Origin: Hypomesus transpacificus | Taxonomy: Eukaryota > Chordata > Actinopteri > Osmeriformes > Osmeridae | DNA: 64,000 nt | Assembly (NCBI RefSeq): GCF_021917145.1 | Contig: NC_061062.1 | Location: 9,539,199 to 9,603,198, forward strand | Direction of reading: 5' to 3' | Part shown: positions 34,905 to 46,667 of the stretch, piece by piece | Position numbering within the stretch: the first letter of the stretch is position 1 | How the letters are laid out: each line of letters begins with the position of its first letter | Notes under the pieces: generated by a model | What the model saw: only the letters and a program-made list of their open reading frames with translations | Databases searched by the model: none | Told to the model about the DNA's origin: nothing | Program-made: the position numbers and the translations under genes

Positions 34905-37840
34905 ACTTATTTTTGAAGGTTTGTCTCCTATTGTCTTGGATAAAAGTATGTGACCAGCTGCTAATCCTTCAATCCCCCCCAGAAACGTCCATGTTAATGT
35001 CGGTTTCTACTTGGCTATGCCTCATGAGACTGCCTCCCACAGTCATTCGGTCAACCAAGAAATTATACTGCAGAATACACAATCATTCGCGCAATGATGC
35101 TCTATTAAAAACAATGATCCCGTTTCATATGTTTCTGTATGTTTCTTTAGACTCTACTTATTGCTTCATTGTGCCGCCTTGTTGGACAGCAAACTAAAAC
35201 CAGGAGGGGAGAGGTCACATAGCTTCCCTTGGCCCTGCCATGGGCACACTCCAAGCTTCTCCAGCAGTAATTATTAATGAAGGCCCCGTTCCCGCGACCT
35301 GAGCAAATGGACAGGAAATGCAGCGGTATTGATTGGGACGCTGCACAGGCTGGCGCCAGGGTGCTGGCCTGTGGTTACCCAGGCGCTCTCCACGGGGGAC
35401 AGCCAAGGTGTGAACCTGGGTGGAGGCGGGGACGTCACCGCCAACCACCAACCATAGTAGGGTCTGTCTGTCACTCGCAGCCCCGCCTGAAGGGCATGGG
35501 GTGGGATGGAGAGGAGAGTCAGTGGGAAAGACAAGAATTTCAGGGAAAGGGTGTGTAAGGGTTTTGTAACTGCATTTTCAGTTCACATTTCTGTCTCAGT
35601 CTGTGTTGTAGTCCACTCCACCTCGTGTTCCTGGCTGGCTGCTTCTGCAGCAGGTACATAATATAGCCGGGCAAGCCTCTGGCCATTGATTAAATATTTA
35701 TTGTTGCCTTGAGCGGACAAGAAGAAAGTTAAAGGGACCAAACTTAAAGAAGAAAACAGGAGAGGCTTTGGGTCTTAATACATGAACTAAAGTTTTATTT
35801 TTAAATAAAGTATATATTAAGGTACCAACAGGTGTTAGGATGCTTTATACAGTGGAAGGAGTTATGTGGATGCAGGTGTTATAGTGTTGCATGGCTAAAC
35901 AGTTAATGTTGAGTGAATAAATTATTTTCAAGGTGTGCAGGGTGGCCAATTGTACAGTAGTCAATTTAGGTGGTTTAAAGTGCCCTGTGTTTTATTTAAG
36001 TACATAGATACTTAAATATAGGTACATGGAGAAAAATGTGAGACTTGTATAACAGTTTTCCACATATGTAATTGTTGTGTCATTTACATATTTCCTCTAC
36101 CACAAAATGGCTTACTAACACAGTGGAGATAAGACCCTCCAGGCTAGTGAAGGAGAGGAAGTATACATTGTAAACGCCTCTGCAGCCAACAAGAGCCACA
36201 GCACAGCATCATGTTATCATACAGCTGAAACAAAACACCGTCTGTCTTGTTCATGGCCAGGATTTTGTGGTTTGACATTCTTCACGTCCTGAGTGCTAGG
36301 TTGGCATGAGATCTGCATGTACATAAATATCATTGAGGTGGTAACAGCAGACCAACCCCCATAGACACACACACAGTCCTGTGTGGTGTAATTCCAGCTG
36401 GTATGCTGTGGAGAGAGCAAACGCAGCACAATAGATTGTGTTACAGTGTGACTCACTGTCTAGCATGGACACTTGATGATGTTTTTGAAAACTGAAATGC
36501 AAAATTGCCCACCATGTAGAATTATATCACTTTCACCGCTGACAAATCTGTGAATTGCTCTTTTTCTCTGCTTCATAACGTCACATACTATTTTTACAAA
36601 GAAAAGTTTAGTTGTGAATTCCCATTCATGAATGTAAAGCTAAGCCACGGACGGGTACAACCAAACAAGGAAAAAAGACGAGTGAGAATGTGATTCTAAC
36701 TTGATGTGAGGCGCAAGATCACAATAAAGATTCGTTGGAAATCGTGTTAAACTGCTGAAGACCTTTGCAAATAATCTTTTTGTGGAACAATTAGCGGATG
36801 TGTAAAAGGAAATCGACAATTTTGTTAAATTATGTTACACTCTCAATTAGTCTCGTTATAAATGACCTATCGGTGAACACCTGTTAATGGCATCACATTG
36901 CTGACGGTGATGGATGAAATGATTCACTCCAATAGGAACAAAATGCTCTTTCTCTCTTCTGCAGACACGAGCATATTGCCCAAAAATGACACTTTAATGA
37001 GCTCTGCTCAGTGTTAAGTGTTGAATCCCAGCCCTCGTCGCAAGCTCTCGCTCGAGTGACCCCCGACATGGATTTTCCGCGCAGGTCTCACGCTTCATTG
37101 GCTGACAGATAAGACTGCCACTGAGACAGCTCATTACCCAAATAATGACTATTGCACCATCGTAACAGTAGTTACATTCTCTTGTTATATCCTCCCCATA
37201 CTGAGACGCTTGTGGTTGGTGACAGACATCGGCTTCTTGAGTGTGTCAACAATCTCTTAAACAAAAAGCAAAGAAGGGGTTTCCACCATTGGGATTCCGC
37301 TTTTCTTTCAATGTTGTTAAGCAGCCTGATTATTCTATAAAATCTTTTTATTAAAAGAGCCATTATACGACTGTCTCATTTCCACAGTGGTGTCACGTTT
37401 GATCCTTTCCGAGAAAAGTTGTGCCTTCGTGCTTGTTATTGTAATGATAGCCTCATTTGACCAAAGTCGCGGTCGTGTCTAGCACATCAACCACACATTT
37501 CTAATTTGATAGCCTACAAATGTTATTTATTTAAAATGTTTACAGCTGTGCCTAGTGAGACATGTTGTGAGTAATAAATGTAGCATGCATAGACCTATAA
37601 AATGTTTTGAACACTGCTCCGATCTCAGTGAAAGTACACATTGGCCTATGTGTGCTGTCCAGGTGCACGGGGGAAACACCCAGGACCTGTCCGTGGTGCT
37701 GAAATCAGTTTACTAATCCACTTTGCTGACAGTTTCAATAACTCAGAAATAAATGTACATGAACTATGTATCCCCATGCATTTTCAAGGCTACATTTTTA
37801 AATAGCATTTATCCAGTTGCCTCATGAGGTGTCTCAGTCA
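34905..37840. other. Intergenic, pdss2 3' UTR and downstream
   Basis: pdss2 3' UTR with a likely polyadenylation signal at 35814-35819. Beyond it no gene is seen. The block 36870-37140 is less AT-rich than its surroundings and carries GATAAG and TAAT motifs, so it could be regulatory. Confidence 0.5.
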
Positions 37841-37889
37841 TACGGGTCTTAATGATGATCTTGTAGAATGTGGTCACCTTGCTCAATAT

Positions 37890-38262
37890 GTTTTCTGTTC
37901 CTGTTTTTTTTATGGCCTACCAGCCACCTTGGACTTTTCCTCCTTGTGCCACTTATTGGTAATGTTGACCTGATACTGTAGGTGGACTCTGGAGTGTTAT
38001 ACCTTTCTTCCAGGACAGCCCAGTCCACCTCTTCCTCTCTTCCAGACAGGAGGGCCCAAACTGCCTTTCTCTTGCTGGCCTGGATGGGACCAGCCTGGAG
38101 ACTGAACTCCTCCTCTCTGGCTGCAAGCTCTCTGGCCTCCACAGGGGGGCGTCAAAGGAACAGAGGTCTGTAGAGGTGGCTACATTGACCAAACCTCCTG
38201 CCAGTTTACCACAAGGTTCCTCTCTCAGTTGTGCCAGTCTGTCTCTGGTGAGCACATCGGTT
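37890..38262 (-). pseudogene. Unidentified coding-like stretch with frameshifts
   Basis: On minus, one frame reads TRDRLAQLREEPCGKLAGG and on into SFDAPL. Coding character then shifts to a second frame (VEARELAAREEEFSLQAGPI through WAVLEERYNTPEST), and finally to a third frame (NITNKWHKEEKSKVAGRP followed by a stop). The first switch is at a run of six C (38144-38149), where one more C would keep frame; the second is near 37980. An acceptor-like caccag precedes the first segment. The composition (Glu/Arg/Leu-rich, strong codon-like bias) looks like real protein, but I do not recognise it. It could be a pseudogene, an exon with assembly indels, or part of a gene whose other exons I cannot see. 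Confidence 0.35.
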
Positions 38263-38745
38263 TGTTGTACCTACATTCAGATCAGAGAGCCCTTGTATAA
38301 AAGCATGATAACCAGTTTTCCATGCTGACTTCGGATGCTTGTTGAGGCCACTTGTTAAACATAATAGGAATAATAATGTATTGATTGAGACACTTTTATC
38401 TGATGTGATATATGAAGGGGGATTTGAACTGCAATCTCATGTTCTCCTGTAAACATTTGAGCAGCTGCTGATGGTTGTTGTGTTCATGATCATTGAAATC
38501 TGTCTGACGAATCCATGGTTGCATGTAAACCTATCAGTTATATGTTGTTTAGTTGTGGAAACTTGTGCTGCAAATTGTTTTTGATGTTTGTCAATAACAT
38601 ACATTACATGTCATTGCATCATGCTAAGAAACCTATGATGTCATAATTGCAGTGAATTGTAAAGTGCCAAAGTCATAATTAAACTTTAAAATCAGAGATA
38701 AGAGCTACAACACTAGTAATACTAACAGAGCAAGCATTATACATA

Positions 38746-39929
38746 ATGAACAACTGGGATGAAGGTAGGGATGAAGCATTGATTTGGCTTTCTTTATAAA
38801 ACGTGTTATACATTCATTCTACATACATTCTATGTATAACTTTACATTCATCAGCATCATTTCTTTTCTGTATTTCACAGATGACCCAATTTTTCTGGAT
38901 GCAAATATTCCTTTGATCAATGAGAGGACTTTCCCTCAAACTCTCTCCCGTCTTCCCCTCACCAACAGCAGAATCTGGCCCTGTAACCCCCCTGCACCTC
39001 CTTCTGCCCCCGTCTGGGATAGACCGGATGGTGAGGGGGGCTATTTGTTGCAACTACTTCCAGGTAAATGCAAGATGTAATTCCAAAACTGTTTTTCATA
39101 TTCCCCAAAAATGTACAGAATATGTATATGAATGGTGCATGACCCACACAACCAAAATCTTATATCTCTACCATTTCTTTCTTACTCTTTCCTCCTACAC
39201 TTAGCCAGTGAAGCTGCTACTACCTCTGTGTACCGTGGATTGAGGCCCTGGGAGTCTTCTGAGCTGATGCCTGAGACCATCATCTCCTCAGGGGGGCTGG
39301 ATGTGAAGCTGCTTCAGCCTGGCACCGACCATCTCCAAGCCTCCTATATCCTGAGCTTCACTAATCAAATAGCTAATGAAACGTGCTACCATTGTGTTGG
39401 GTGCCAGCTGCTGTGTCCCTGTCTGACTGCCCTTCAGGCTCACCTGATGTCCAGCTGGGAGCTCAATGGGGGCTGTAGCATCATCTACGAGGCTCTCGGA
39501 ATGAAAAAGCCAACCGAAGCACTGGTACAGAAGCCTTTTACGGCTCCTTGGCCTCCTGTCTGGCTATCATACTTTTCCATGACTTCTCATGGTTTTTCCA
39601 ACACTAAGAAAGGGGATGGAAAAGAAAAGAAATGTGTTCCTAGGAAGAGAGGGAGAGAAGACCATAGGTCCACCACTGTTCAGTCTCCGCTTGGACCCAC
39701 CAAGTTTTGGAGGGGAGAGGAGAGGCAGTCTGGGCCTGCTAACAAGAGGGGAAGGGAGGAGTTCAGAAGCCCCAGTCCCCCTTCCAGGAAGATAGCCAGG
39801 AGCAGCCTGCAGGACCTCTCCACTCTGTGTAAAACCACCAAGAGGCTCAGGGAGGAGGTGGAGAAAGAGGAGACTGTGATTTCTAGAAAGAGGTCTAGGA
39901 AGACAAAGTACCTGATACCTGACTGTTAA
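38746..39929 (+). CDS. Single zinc-finger basic protein, SPATA46/FAM170-like, three exons
   Basis: Exons 38746-38764, 38881-39063 and 39205-39929 join by GT-AG introns in matching phase to 308 residues. Residues 131-158 form C-x2-C-x12-H-x10-C (CVGCQLLCPCLTALQAHL, then GGCSIIYEAL). The spacing, and the P-x-L-x-x-L-x-x-H core, match the lone finger I recall from SPATA46 and FAM170 proteins of the male germ line. The N-terminal third is proline-rich. The C-terminal 110 residues hold several Lys/Arg clusters (KRGRE twice, KRSRKTK), suggesting a nuclear protein. AATAAA at 39996-40001 follows the stop. The six-codon first exon is inferred from phase and a good donor (gaag|gtaggg), and more 5' exons are possible. 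Family membership is inferred from one motif; the gene is not assigned a name. Confidence 0.62.
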
Positions 39930-40526
39930 GATTTGAAGTTTGGATTAAATCATAATATAATTGATAATAATGTATTCATCCCATTGGGAACATTTAATAA
40001 ATAAAATGTAATTGCAGAAATAAATTTTGTTTAGGTCATTTAATATGTATGTGCTTAAGGGCTCAGGTCTTCTTTTGACCATGCTACAAGATGTTCCCCC
40101 CAAAAAACTCCCAAAACTTGGGCTTAGGTCTACTTGGTTAAACTGTCCACTAAATTACATTTTGTTGTTCTTGGTATGATCGTTTTTTGGCAGTTTTTTG
40201 TTGTTTGTGCTGCAGAGTTTTTGTGCTGCTGGTTGGACGTCGCTCCGTTGGGGTGAGTTAGTGTTTGGTTTGGCAGGGAGAGTCTGTTCTGTTTTTCCCC
40301 TGGTAGGCATAGCGGAGTGGTACTTTCGGGACACGCCGTTTTTTGTTAATTTTGTTTGTTATTTTTGGGCGTCACTGTGGTTGGAGCATTTGTCTCGGGG
40401 GTTTGGGGGAGGTCGTCAGCTTGCTGGTTGCCTTGTTTCCACTCCAGCGGGCTAGAGTGCTTAATTACACACCACTACGCCCTTGAAGACTAGGGTTGAG
40501 CTAGCTGTAGTGGGGATCCTCTCCTG

Positions 40527-40979
40527 TTGGGCCGGACGTGGACCGACATTTGCTGGTTGTTGGGGTGGAAGGCCGACCTGGAGTTCGTGGAGCTGTTGCA
40601 GCTACAACTCAAACTGGCCAGAGAACGTAGGTTTCGGGTAGGGGTTGGGGAGGTGATGGTTCCTCTGGGTTTGCTGGGGTGGATCGTCGGTGGGCCGAGA
40701 CTGGTTTGACATGGTGGGCAATTTGCGGCAGCATCCCAAGTTGTGAGAGCGATCCGGAGACCTTTTTTTTCCTCTCTGTTTGAGCACGTGGCTGATGCAA
40801 GTGAATGACCTGACTCGGAACGCACACTCATACTGCAGTGTGTGCTTACTGGGAAAGCCCAGGAGGCTTATTCAGCCCGGAGCAGTGCAGAGAGTGAGGA
40901 CTATAGGGCGGTAAAGTCTGCTGTTCTTCGGGCTTATGAGTTGGTTCCTGAGGCCTATAGACAACGCTTCAGGACGTGA
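40527..40979 (+). pseudogene. Degenerate gag-like fragment of an LTR-type retroelement
   Basis: An upstream segment reads WKADLEFVELLQLQLKLARE, a coiled-coil start common to fish gypsy-like gag proteins. In another frame, 40833-40976 reads LQCVLTGKAQEAYSA and later LRAYELVPEAYRQRFRT, a capsid motif of the same kind, ending at TGA (40977-40979) where the family usually has tryptophan. At least one frameshift and one stop interrupt it. No protease or polymerase follows. Confidence 0.6.
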
Positions 40980-41194
40980 AGGATGACTGAGGGGCAAACA
41001 CTTAAATCATGGCTGAGGGCATGCAGCACAGAGTAACCGTATAGATTCTATGCGGCAGGGGCCCCTGGCAGTGGCGGAAAAGGCTTGAATCGGGTGAAGG
41101 AGAAGTGACGATGGATGAAGATGACCTGTGACCTGGGCATACCCTGTCCACGCGCTTGGAGCCTTTCAGACACCCAAACAGTGGGAGAAAGGTG

Positions 41195-41255
41195 GATGAC
41201 TGGGATTTGGAGGTTCCTAAACCCATACTTATTATCGGAGACTCCAACCTGTCAC
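41195..41255 (+). pseudogene. SGNH-hydrolase-like ORF, 5' part (left of inversion)
   Basis: Reads DDWDLEVPKPILIIGDSNLS, the strand leading into the GDS nucleophile block of SGNH hydrolases. The frame is cut after CTGTCAC (41249-41255); its continuation is on the minus strand ending at 41932. Confidence 0.65.
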
Positions 41256-41494
41256 ACTAATCCAAACCCACACCCTATGGATATTAATCTCAGGAAGGTA
41301 CATCAAACTGTCACTCGACATGTATTAAATGCATGCTTCGGTTATAAAAAATACATATCAATACACGCAAATCCAAACAAAGTGGAGACACCCACTCATG
41401 ACGTGTTAAATAAAAAACCTTCCTGCAGTCCAAATAACCCTAACCCTGGTTTAATCAATTGAAAGGGTACACATCTTAAAAGGATACCTTTGTA

Positions 41495-41932
41495 TCAAGG
41501 TCTGAAATCCCCCCAAATGTCAATTTGAGCCAACCAATGTTCAAACTTGGCATCAGCCGTCTCTGTTGTCCAGTGGACCGGAGTCTGTCGATTCCAGTCA
41601 GGAACTGAGATTGACTGGTTCAGTATCTCAAGTCAAGATTGCTGTTCACTCAATCTGCCTGAATAGTTGACAATGTGGACAAAGATCTCTGCACAGGGGA
41701 AGATCTCTGCACAGGGGAACATTTTCTGGCTAAACTTTAGCAGTTGAGCCAACTGTCTACAGGTCGTATTGGGTACCTGTTTACAAAGGCAGTTGTTGAG
41801 GCCTGTGGCCAGGATAAGTTTTCCAACACCTGGATGAGGCTCCAATTTTGCCAGTACTCCTTTAAGATGGTAAAAGGTTGCCCCTGGAAAACTATCCACC
41901 TGAACATGGGCATCTCTAAACGGGGAAATGCG
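41495..41932 (-). pseudogene. SGNH-hydrolase-like ORF, inverted remainder
   Basis: Read on minus from 41932 it continues RISPFRDAHVQVDSFPGATF, then LILATGLNN (the G-x-N block) and FVHIVNYSGRL. An in-frame TGA sits at 41635-41633. In the same frame beyond it follow TPVHWTTETADAKFEHWL, with the histidine block expected near the C-terminus, and a stop at 41497-41495. A direct 18-bp duplication (41683-41718) adds a repeated CAEIFP peptide. Proteins of this kind are carried by dispersed fish repeats; this copy is inactive. Confidence 0.65.
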
Positions 41933-41977
41933 TGACACTCAAAGAGACTGGGAGGAGAGTTTGACCTGGCTGATGTT

Positions 41978-42080
41978 GGTTGCCCGTGGTTTCGTTAGTC
42001 GTTGTTTGCCTGTGGGTTCGTTGGTCGTTGCTTGCCCTTAGGTTCGTTGGTCGTGGTTTGCCCGTGATTTTGTGGTCGTT
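41978..42080. repeat. 26-bp minisatellite, four units
   Basis: Four imperfect tandem copies of a 24-27 base unit like tttgcctgtgggttcgttgg plus tcgttg. Confidence 0.85.
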
Positions 42081-42228
42081 AAGAGGCTAGGCAGGGGTTT
42101 ACTGTGGACGTGCGCCATTTCAAGGGGAGGTGTGAGGTGGTGGCTGATGCTCGTGTACCCAAGTCCCTTAGGCTTGGTTACGTGGGTGCGCTGTCTCCTT
42201 TTTCTGCTCCTGCCTGTCCCCCCCCCTC

Positions 42229-42246
42229 TCTCTCTCTCTCTCTCTT
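42229..42246. repeat. (CT)n run
   Basis: Short pure ct repeat after a C run, at the right end of the repeat mosaic. Confidence 0.85.
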
Positions 42247-42999
42247 TTTTGTTGTTCTGTTCCAGGCTCTGTGGGTTTGTGTTTCGGTGACACCCTGTGT
42301 CCCCGTCGTGTGACGTCCGCCTTCCTTTTTGACCTTTGTTAATACACTCTTCAACACTGCTCACATTCATGAGTCACTCACACATGAACACCACTGATTT
42401 ACTGACTTACATACCTCATCTTTGTTTGTTAAATTGGTATTCTTTAATAAATTATCACAGCAGATAGTCCTCTCGCATGTGTTTCTGTGATTTTGTCTCA
42501 ACCACTGAGCCGGGTTTGTGGTCATAATCTAGATTTAAATGAAAAACTGCAAGATCCAGACATCCAAGCAGGATGTAGACTTATTTTTTGTCATACAGAT
42601 GCAAGAGGATTAAAGTAAATACAATTAACCAAACACAGCTGCAGTGTGGTGTCTGATTAGTCACAGACAGTACTTACAAAACATCTTAAGACATGATTGG
42701 TAAATATTGGTCAGGTAAATAAAGACGAAAGTTCCGATAAACAAAAAATATTTCCTATTAAAATTGTCAATATAATTATTAATTAATGATTAAGATAAAG
42801 TTGTATCTAGGATATTCAGTGACGATACTTAAATTACTATCTATATTTTATAGCTGTGAGCGTATATTTAGTATTTTATGGTGTCTTGTCCCACGTTCAG
42901 AAACTTGAACTGCCCCCCTCCCTCAAAAAAAAGGACGAGATTTCACTCAGGGTACTGCTGCAAAAACCATACCCACACAGGACACATCCACGCACAGCT

Positions 43000-43189
43000 G
43001 TGCGGAAATGACACAGCAGGGGCGCGCGCCGTCACGTCACGCGAGAGGGCACAGGAAAGAAAAAAAAATAAAGGAACACGAACAACATCTATCCGTGCAG
43101 CTAGCTTGCAATAAAATCCCCAGCAGACTATCTGCCGAAATGTTCACCCCACCCTTAATGTTCCTAAAGGACTGCATGAAATCTTAAAG
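43000..43189 (+). promoter_or_regulatory. Probable bend3 promoter and non-coding exon 1
   Basis: CG-rich block with ggggcgcgcgccgtcacgtc, a CRE/E-box-like cluster, unlike the AT-rich DNA around it. It ends in a good donor (aaag|gtgag, exon end 43189). The first coding exon has an acceptor at 43890-43891, so a non-coding first exon splicing into it is likely. The region 42430-43000 to the left shows nothing recognisable. Confidence 0.5.
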
Positions 43190-43894
43190 GTGAGCTCGCA
43201 CCGACGATTCAATCTAGTTTCAGGCTATTCCACCGAGAGTGGGGAAAACTCGTTAACCTCAACAGTAGCATACACTGCCGCGTCATAAAATTCAATAAAC
43301 AAAACGGCTAGCTAACTACTAACCCTCAATATCAAATAGTTGGTTACTATATTGTCCGATTTGTATAGATTGTGCATCATACGGCACCTAGCGTTGGTCA
43401 ATTGTCGAGAGGACTTGGAACATTGAAGTGAAAAAGTATGACACCGCTGTGTTCTCTTCTCATGTTTTGTTTTAGTGGGCTTCTAGTGGAGGAATGAGGA
43501 AGTGGATGTAACATCAGAGCAGAAGTAATAACGTCTCTATTAGACTTAGATCAAATGATTTGGAGTAATTTTACTTTGAGTAAATTCAGGACAGTTTAAG
43601 TATTGCCCCGATTACATCAACCTTTCAGTTGCATTACAACAAAGCAAAAGTAGGCTACTGTGCTGTAGAGTTATGGGTTCATTTAGTAGGCTATTCTGTA
43701 ACTATGAACTACAATATTGAATTGAAAATAAAGAAATCAAAATGAACATGACGAATGTCTAGCAATAGTTAACTAAAGAAAACAGACTATTGTTGAAATG
43801 TCAGTCAATAAGCCTGTACAAGAATAGTACAATGTTTTTGCCACTAATTTAATATCAGAAACTATAAAACATGTCTTCAATGTACCTCTAGGAT

Positions 43895-46667
43895 ATGAGT
43901 TTCTCCGAGCATGGGGATCCCCCAGGCAGAGAGATGCTTGAGAAGGGTAAGACCTTTATACTGATGTAGCCTAAACATTGTCAGGAAAGGATTAATGTAC
44001 TTTTAAGTAATATCCTAAATCGACATGTTCTTCTTTTTGTGTGTGCGTGTGTCTGTTTAGAGAAAAGCCCAAATAAAGACATTAAGAAAGAGCTAGAGGA
44101 ATGTGCTGTTTGTGAGAAAGTTGAAGCCCCTGGAGGATGGTCTCATGGCACTAGTGAGGCCACTAAACGACCTGCAGAGACGGACTCCGATGTTATAATT
44201 GCTGAAGTGGGCCAGCCTACCAGTAGCAAGAGAGTTAGGGTCTCTCAAGAGGTAAATTGAACATAAATACAAAAAGTTGTGTTCTAGATTGACATTTAAT
44301 ATATGGTAAAGCTAAATACTTATTTGCAGATCAGTTAATGAGTTTTAAAATTTTTATCAACGCGTAAAGATTTAGCAAGTCCTTGATCCATACATATTAT
44401 TCTTGTTCCAGGGGCAAAAGTTAATGGAAAAGTTGCCTGAGGCTGTCCCCAGGCCTCAACCTGTATGCCTTGCAACTGCTGGAGAGAAGAAAGACCTCAA
44501 CCAGGAGAAGACTAGGGTCTCTTTCCGGAAGCCCCTCTACAGTATCTCTCACAGGATCACAGAAAAGAGGGTCACATCAAGCCTAGACCCACATACACAC
44601 CACGAGGGTGGAGTGAAGCTAAGTTACAGTGGCCTCTTATCCCCAAAGCTGCCCTCCATGGGAGAGCACAGCCGGTGTGAACCCCTCCTCCCTGCCGCGG
44701 GTGGGACACTAGGTTCTGCATCCTCAACGGACTCCAACTTTTACCCGTTGATAGAAAAAATGTTTTTTATCCTTAATACTCTGAACTCAAGCATGACACA
44801 GCTCCACAGCAAGGTGGATCTACTCTCGCTGGAGGTAACTCGCATTAAGAAACAAATCAAACCCTCAGAGATGGTGACCGAGTTTCAGCCCCCACCAGAG
44901 TACTTGCTGACAAGCGAAGAGCTAAGGCAGCTCATGGAGCAGACGTCGACTGCGGGTGAGCTGGGATGCAGACTGCTGGTTCATCTCTTCCCTGAGCTCT
45001 TTAAGGGCACGGAATGCACCCACGGCTGCATAGCCAGCAAAAGAACTCTAGATTCTCTCCACCTGCAGCTCATACGCAACTACGTTGAGGTGTGCTTCCC
45101 TCTAGTTAAAAATAACAATATCTGGCAGGATGAATGCCTTTTACAGATCAATGACTTTTTCAATAGCTTCTGGGCTCAGAAGGATATGGAGAGTGGACAG
45201 CCAAGCAGGAAACAGACAGTCACAGGCCTTGATATTAAGGCTGAGACCTGCCATTTCATCAACGAAGACGGTCAAGAAGAGCACCTGTCATTAGACACAA
45301 ATGGACACCAAAACAACCTGGTTGTCTCGGACCTGGTGCATGACACTCAGATCAGGGAGGACCTTGATGAGTTTTCCTCACCTGAGGACTTTGTTATTTT
45401 TCTTGTCAATCGTCTTTTCCCAGAGGTGTTTGATGAGGGCAGAATGTCAGAGGGTCAGGGTGGTATCAGTAGTGTGGGTCAGTTGATTCTGGACTCAAAC
45501 AGAATCGAGATCATTCGGAAGTATATGGAGGCAAACTTCCCAGAAGTCCCTGAAGATACCTGGCTGCAGGTATGTGTCCAGCGTATGGAGGATGCCCTGG
45601 AGCGTCCTCATAGCAACAGCAGTGAACCTGATCATTTAAATGATGAGAGCTATGACTCCACAAGCCTTCCTGACGACGTCTCCATCATCAAGATTAGTGA
45701 CCTGTGTGATTTTGAAAGGCCAATTCGGAAGTCTAAAAAGTCCTTGCTCAGCCCAGTCGATTTTGACAAAATGGAGGTGCCTCTGCCAGGTTTTGTTGTT
45801 CCTAAGGAGTACCTACTGTCAAAGGAGCAGCTGAGGAACAACTACGACTGCAGCCTGTCGATAGGTAACTTTGCCTCTCGCCTGTTGGTATTGATGTTTC
45901 CCGAGCTCTTCACCTATGAGAACGCTCGGAAGCATTACAACTGTAGTGGCTCTTTGGGGAAGAAGCAGCTGGATCCTGTCCGAGTCAACCTGATTCGCCA
46001 CTATGTACAGTTACTGTACCCACGAGCCAAGAATGACAGGGTCTGGACTTTGGAGTTTGTGGGTAAACTGGACGAGCGGTGCCGGCGACGTGACACAGAA
46101 CAGAGGAGGTCGTACCAGCAGCAACGCAAAGTCTATCCTCCAGACTATGAACAAGAGCCTGGAGACTTCTTGATGGTTTGCCAAGAGAACCAGCTGAATA
46201 CAGATAACTTGCAGAAGGAGGACTTTGATATGCCCCCTCTACCTCCTGAGAAAAGTAGCAAAGATTTCTGCAAGATTCCATTGGACGAACTGACTGTGTC
46301 AATACCGGACTTCCCTGTGCCTTCTGTCTACCTGCTCTCAGACACAGAGGTGCGGGAAATCGTCCAGCAGAGTCTCTCAGTGGGAAACTTTGCAGCTCGC
46401 CTGCTTGTGCGCCTCTTCCCTGAGCTGTTCACCCAAGAGAACCTGCGGCTTCAGTACAACCACTCAGGCGCGTGCAACAAGAAGCAGCTAGACCCAGTGC
46501 GCCTCAGGCTCATACGGCACTATGTGGAGGCTGTGTATCCTGTAGACAAAATGGAGGAAGTTTGGCATTATGAATGTGTGCCAAGCATTGATGAACGCTG
46601 CCGGCGACCAAACCGTAAAAAATGTGACATCTTGAAGAAGGCCAAAAGATCAAGTACTGTGTCCTAG
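43895..46667 (+). CDS. bend3: BEN domain-containing protein 3 (BEND3)
   Basis: Coding exons 43895-43946, 44061-44251 and 44412-46667 join in phase to 832 residues (human about 828). Four BEN domains lie in the large last exon, at roughly residues 245-330, 405-475, 548-640 and 720-811. Each has the RLLV-LFPELF core and the LIR-YVE helix; the second is the most diverged. The linker after BEN3 (DERCRRRDTEQRRSYQQQRK) and the C-terminus (RPNRKKCDILKKAK) match human BEND3 almost exactly. A coiled-coil (LHSKVDLLSLEVTRIKKQIK) precedes BEN1. BEND3 is a nuclear repressor that binds unmethylated CpG-containing sites and recruits PRC2/NuRD-type complexes. Polyadenylation signals are at 47021-47026 and 47166-47171. 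It is tail-to-tail with mtres1. Confidence 0.97.

Larger units (their letters stand above)
40190..42420. mobile_element. Mosaic of decayed retroelement sequence with inverted internal segment
   Basis: This gap between two genes contains a gag-like remnant (40527-40979), an SGNH-hydrolase-like ORF split by an inversion (41195-41255 on plus, 41495-41932 on minus), a 26-bp minisatellite and a CT run. GC content and codon-like structure differ from the AT-rich flanks. No reverse transcriptase or clear LTR pair is visible, so the class is uncertain. Confidence 0.6.

Noticed and set aside
39589..39795. 68-codon frame overlapping the single-finger gene
   Set aside because: Shadow frame of the basic C-terminal exon.
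41440..41450. ccctaaccctg telomere-like words (also near 12837)
   Set aside because: Only one or two units; too short for an interstitial telomere tract.
41115..41462. 115-codon plus-strand frame in the repeat mosaic
   Set aside because: It runs across the inversion breakpoint in the wrong frame; the meaningful frame is the SGNH one described.
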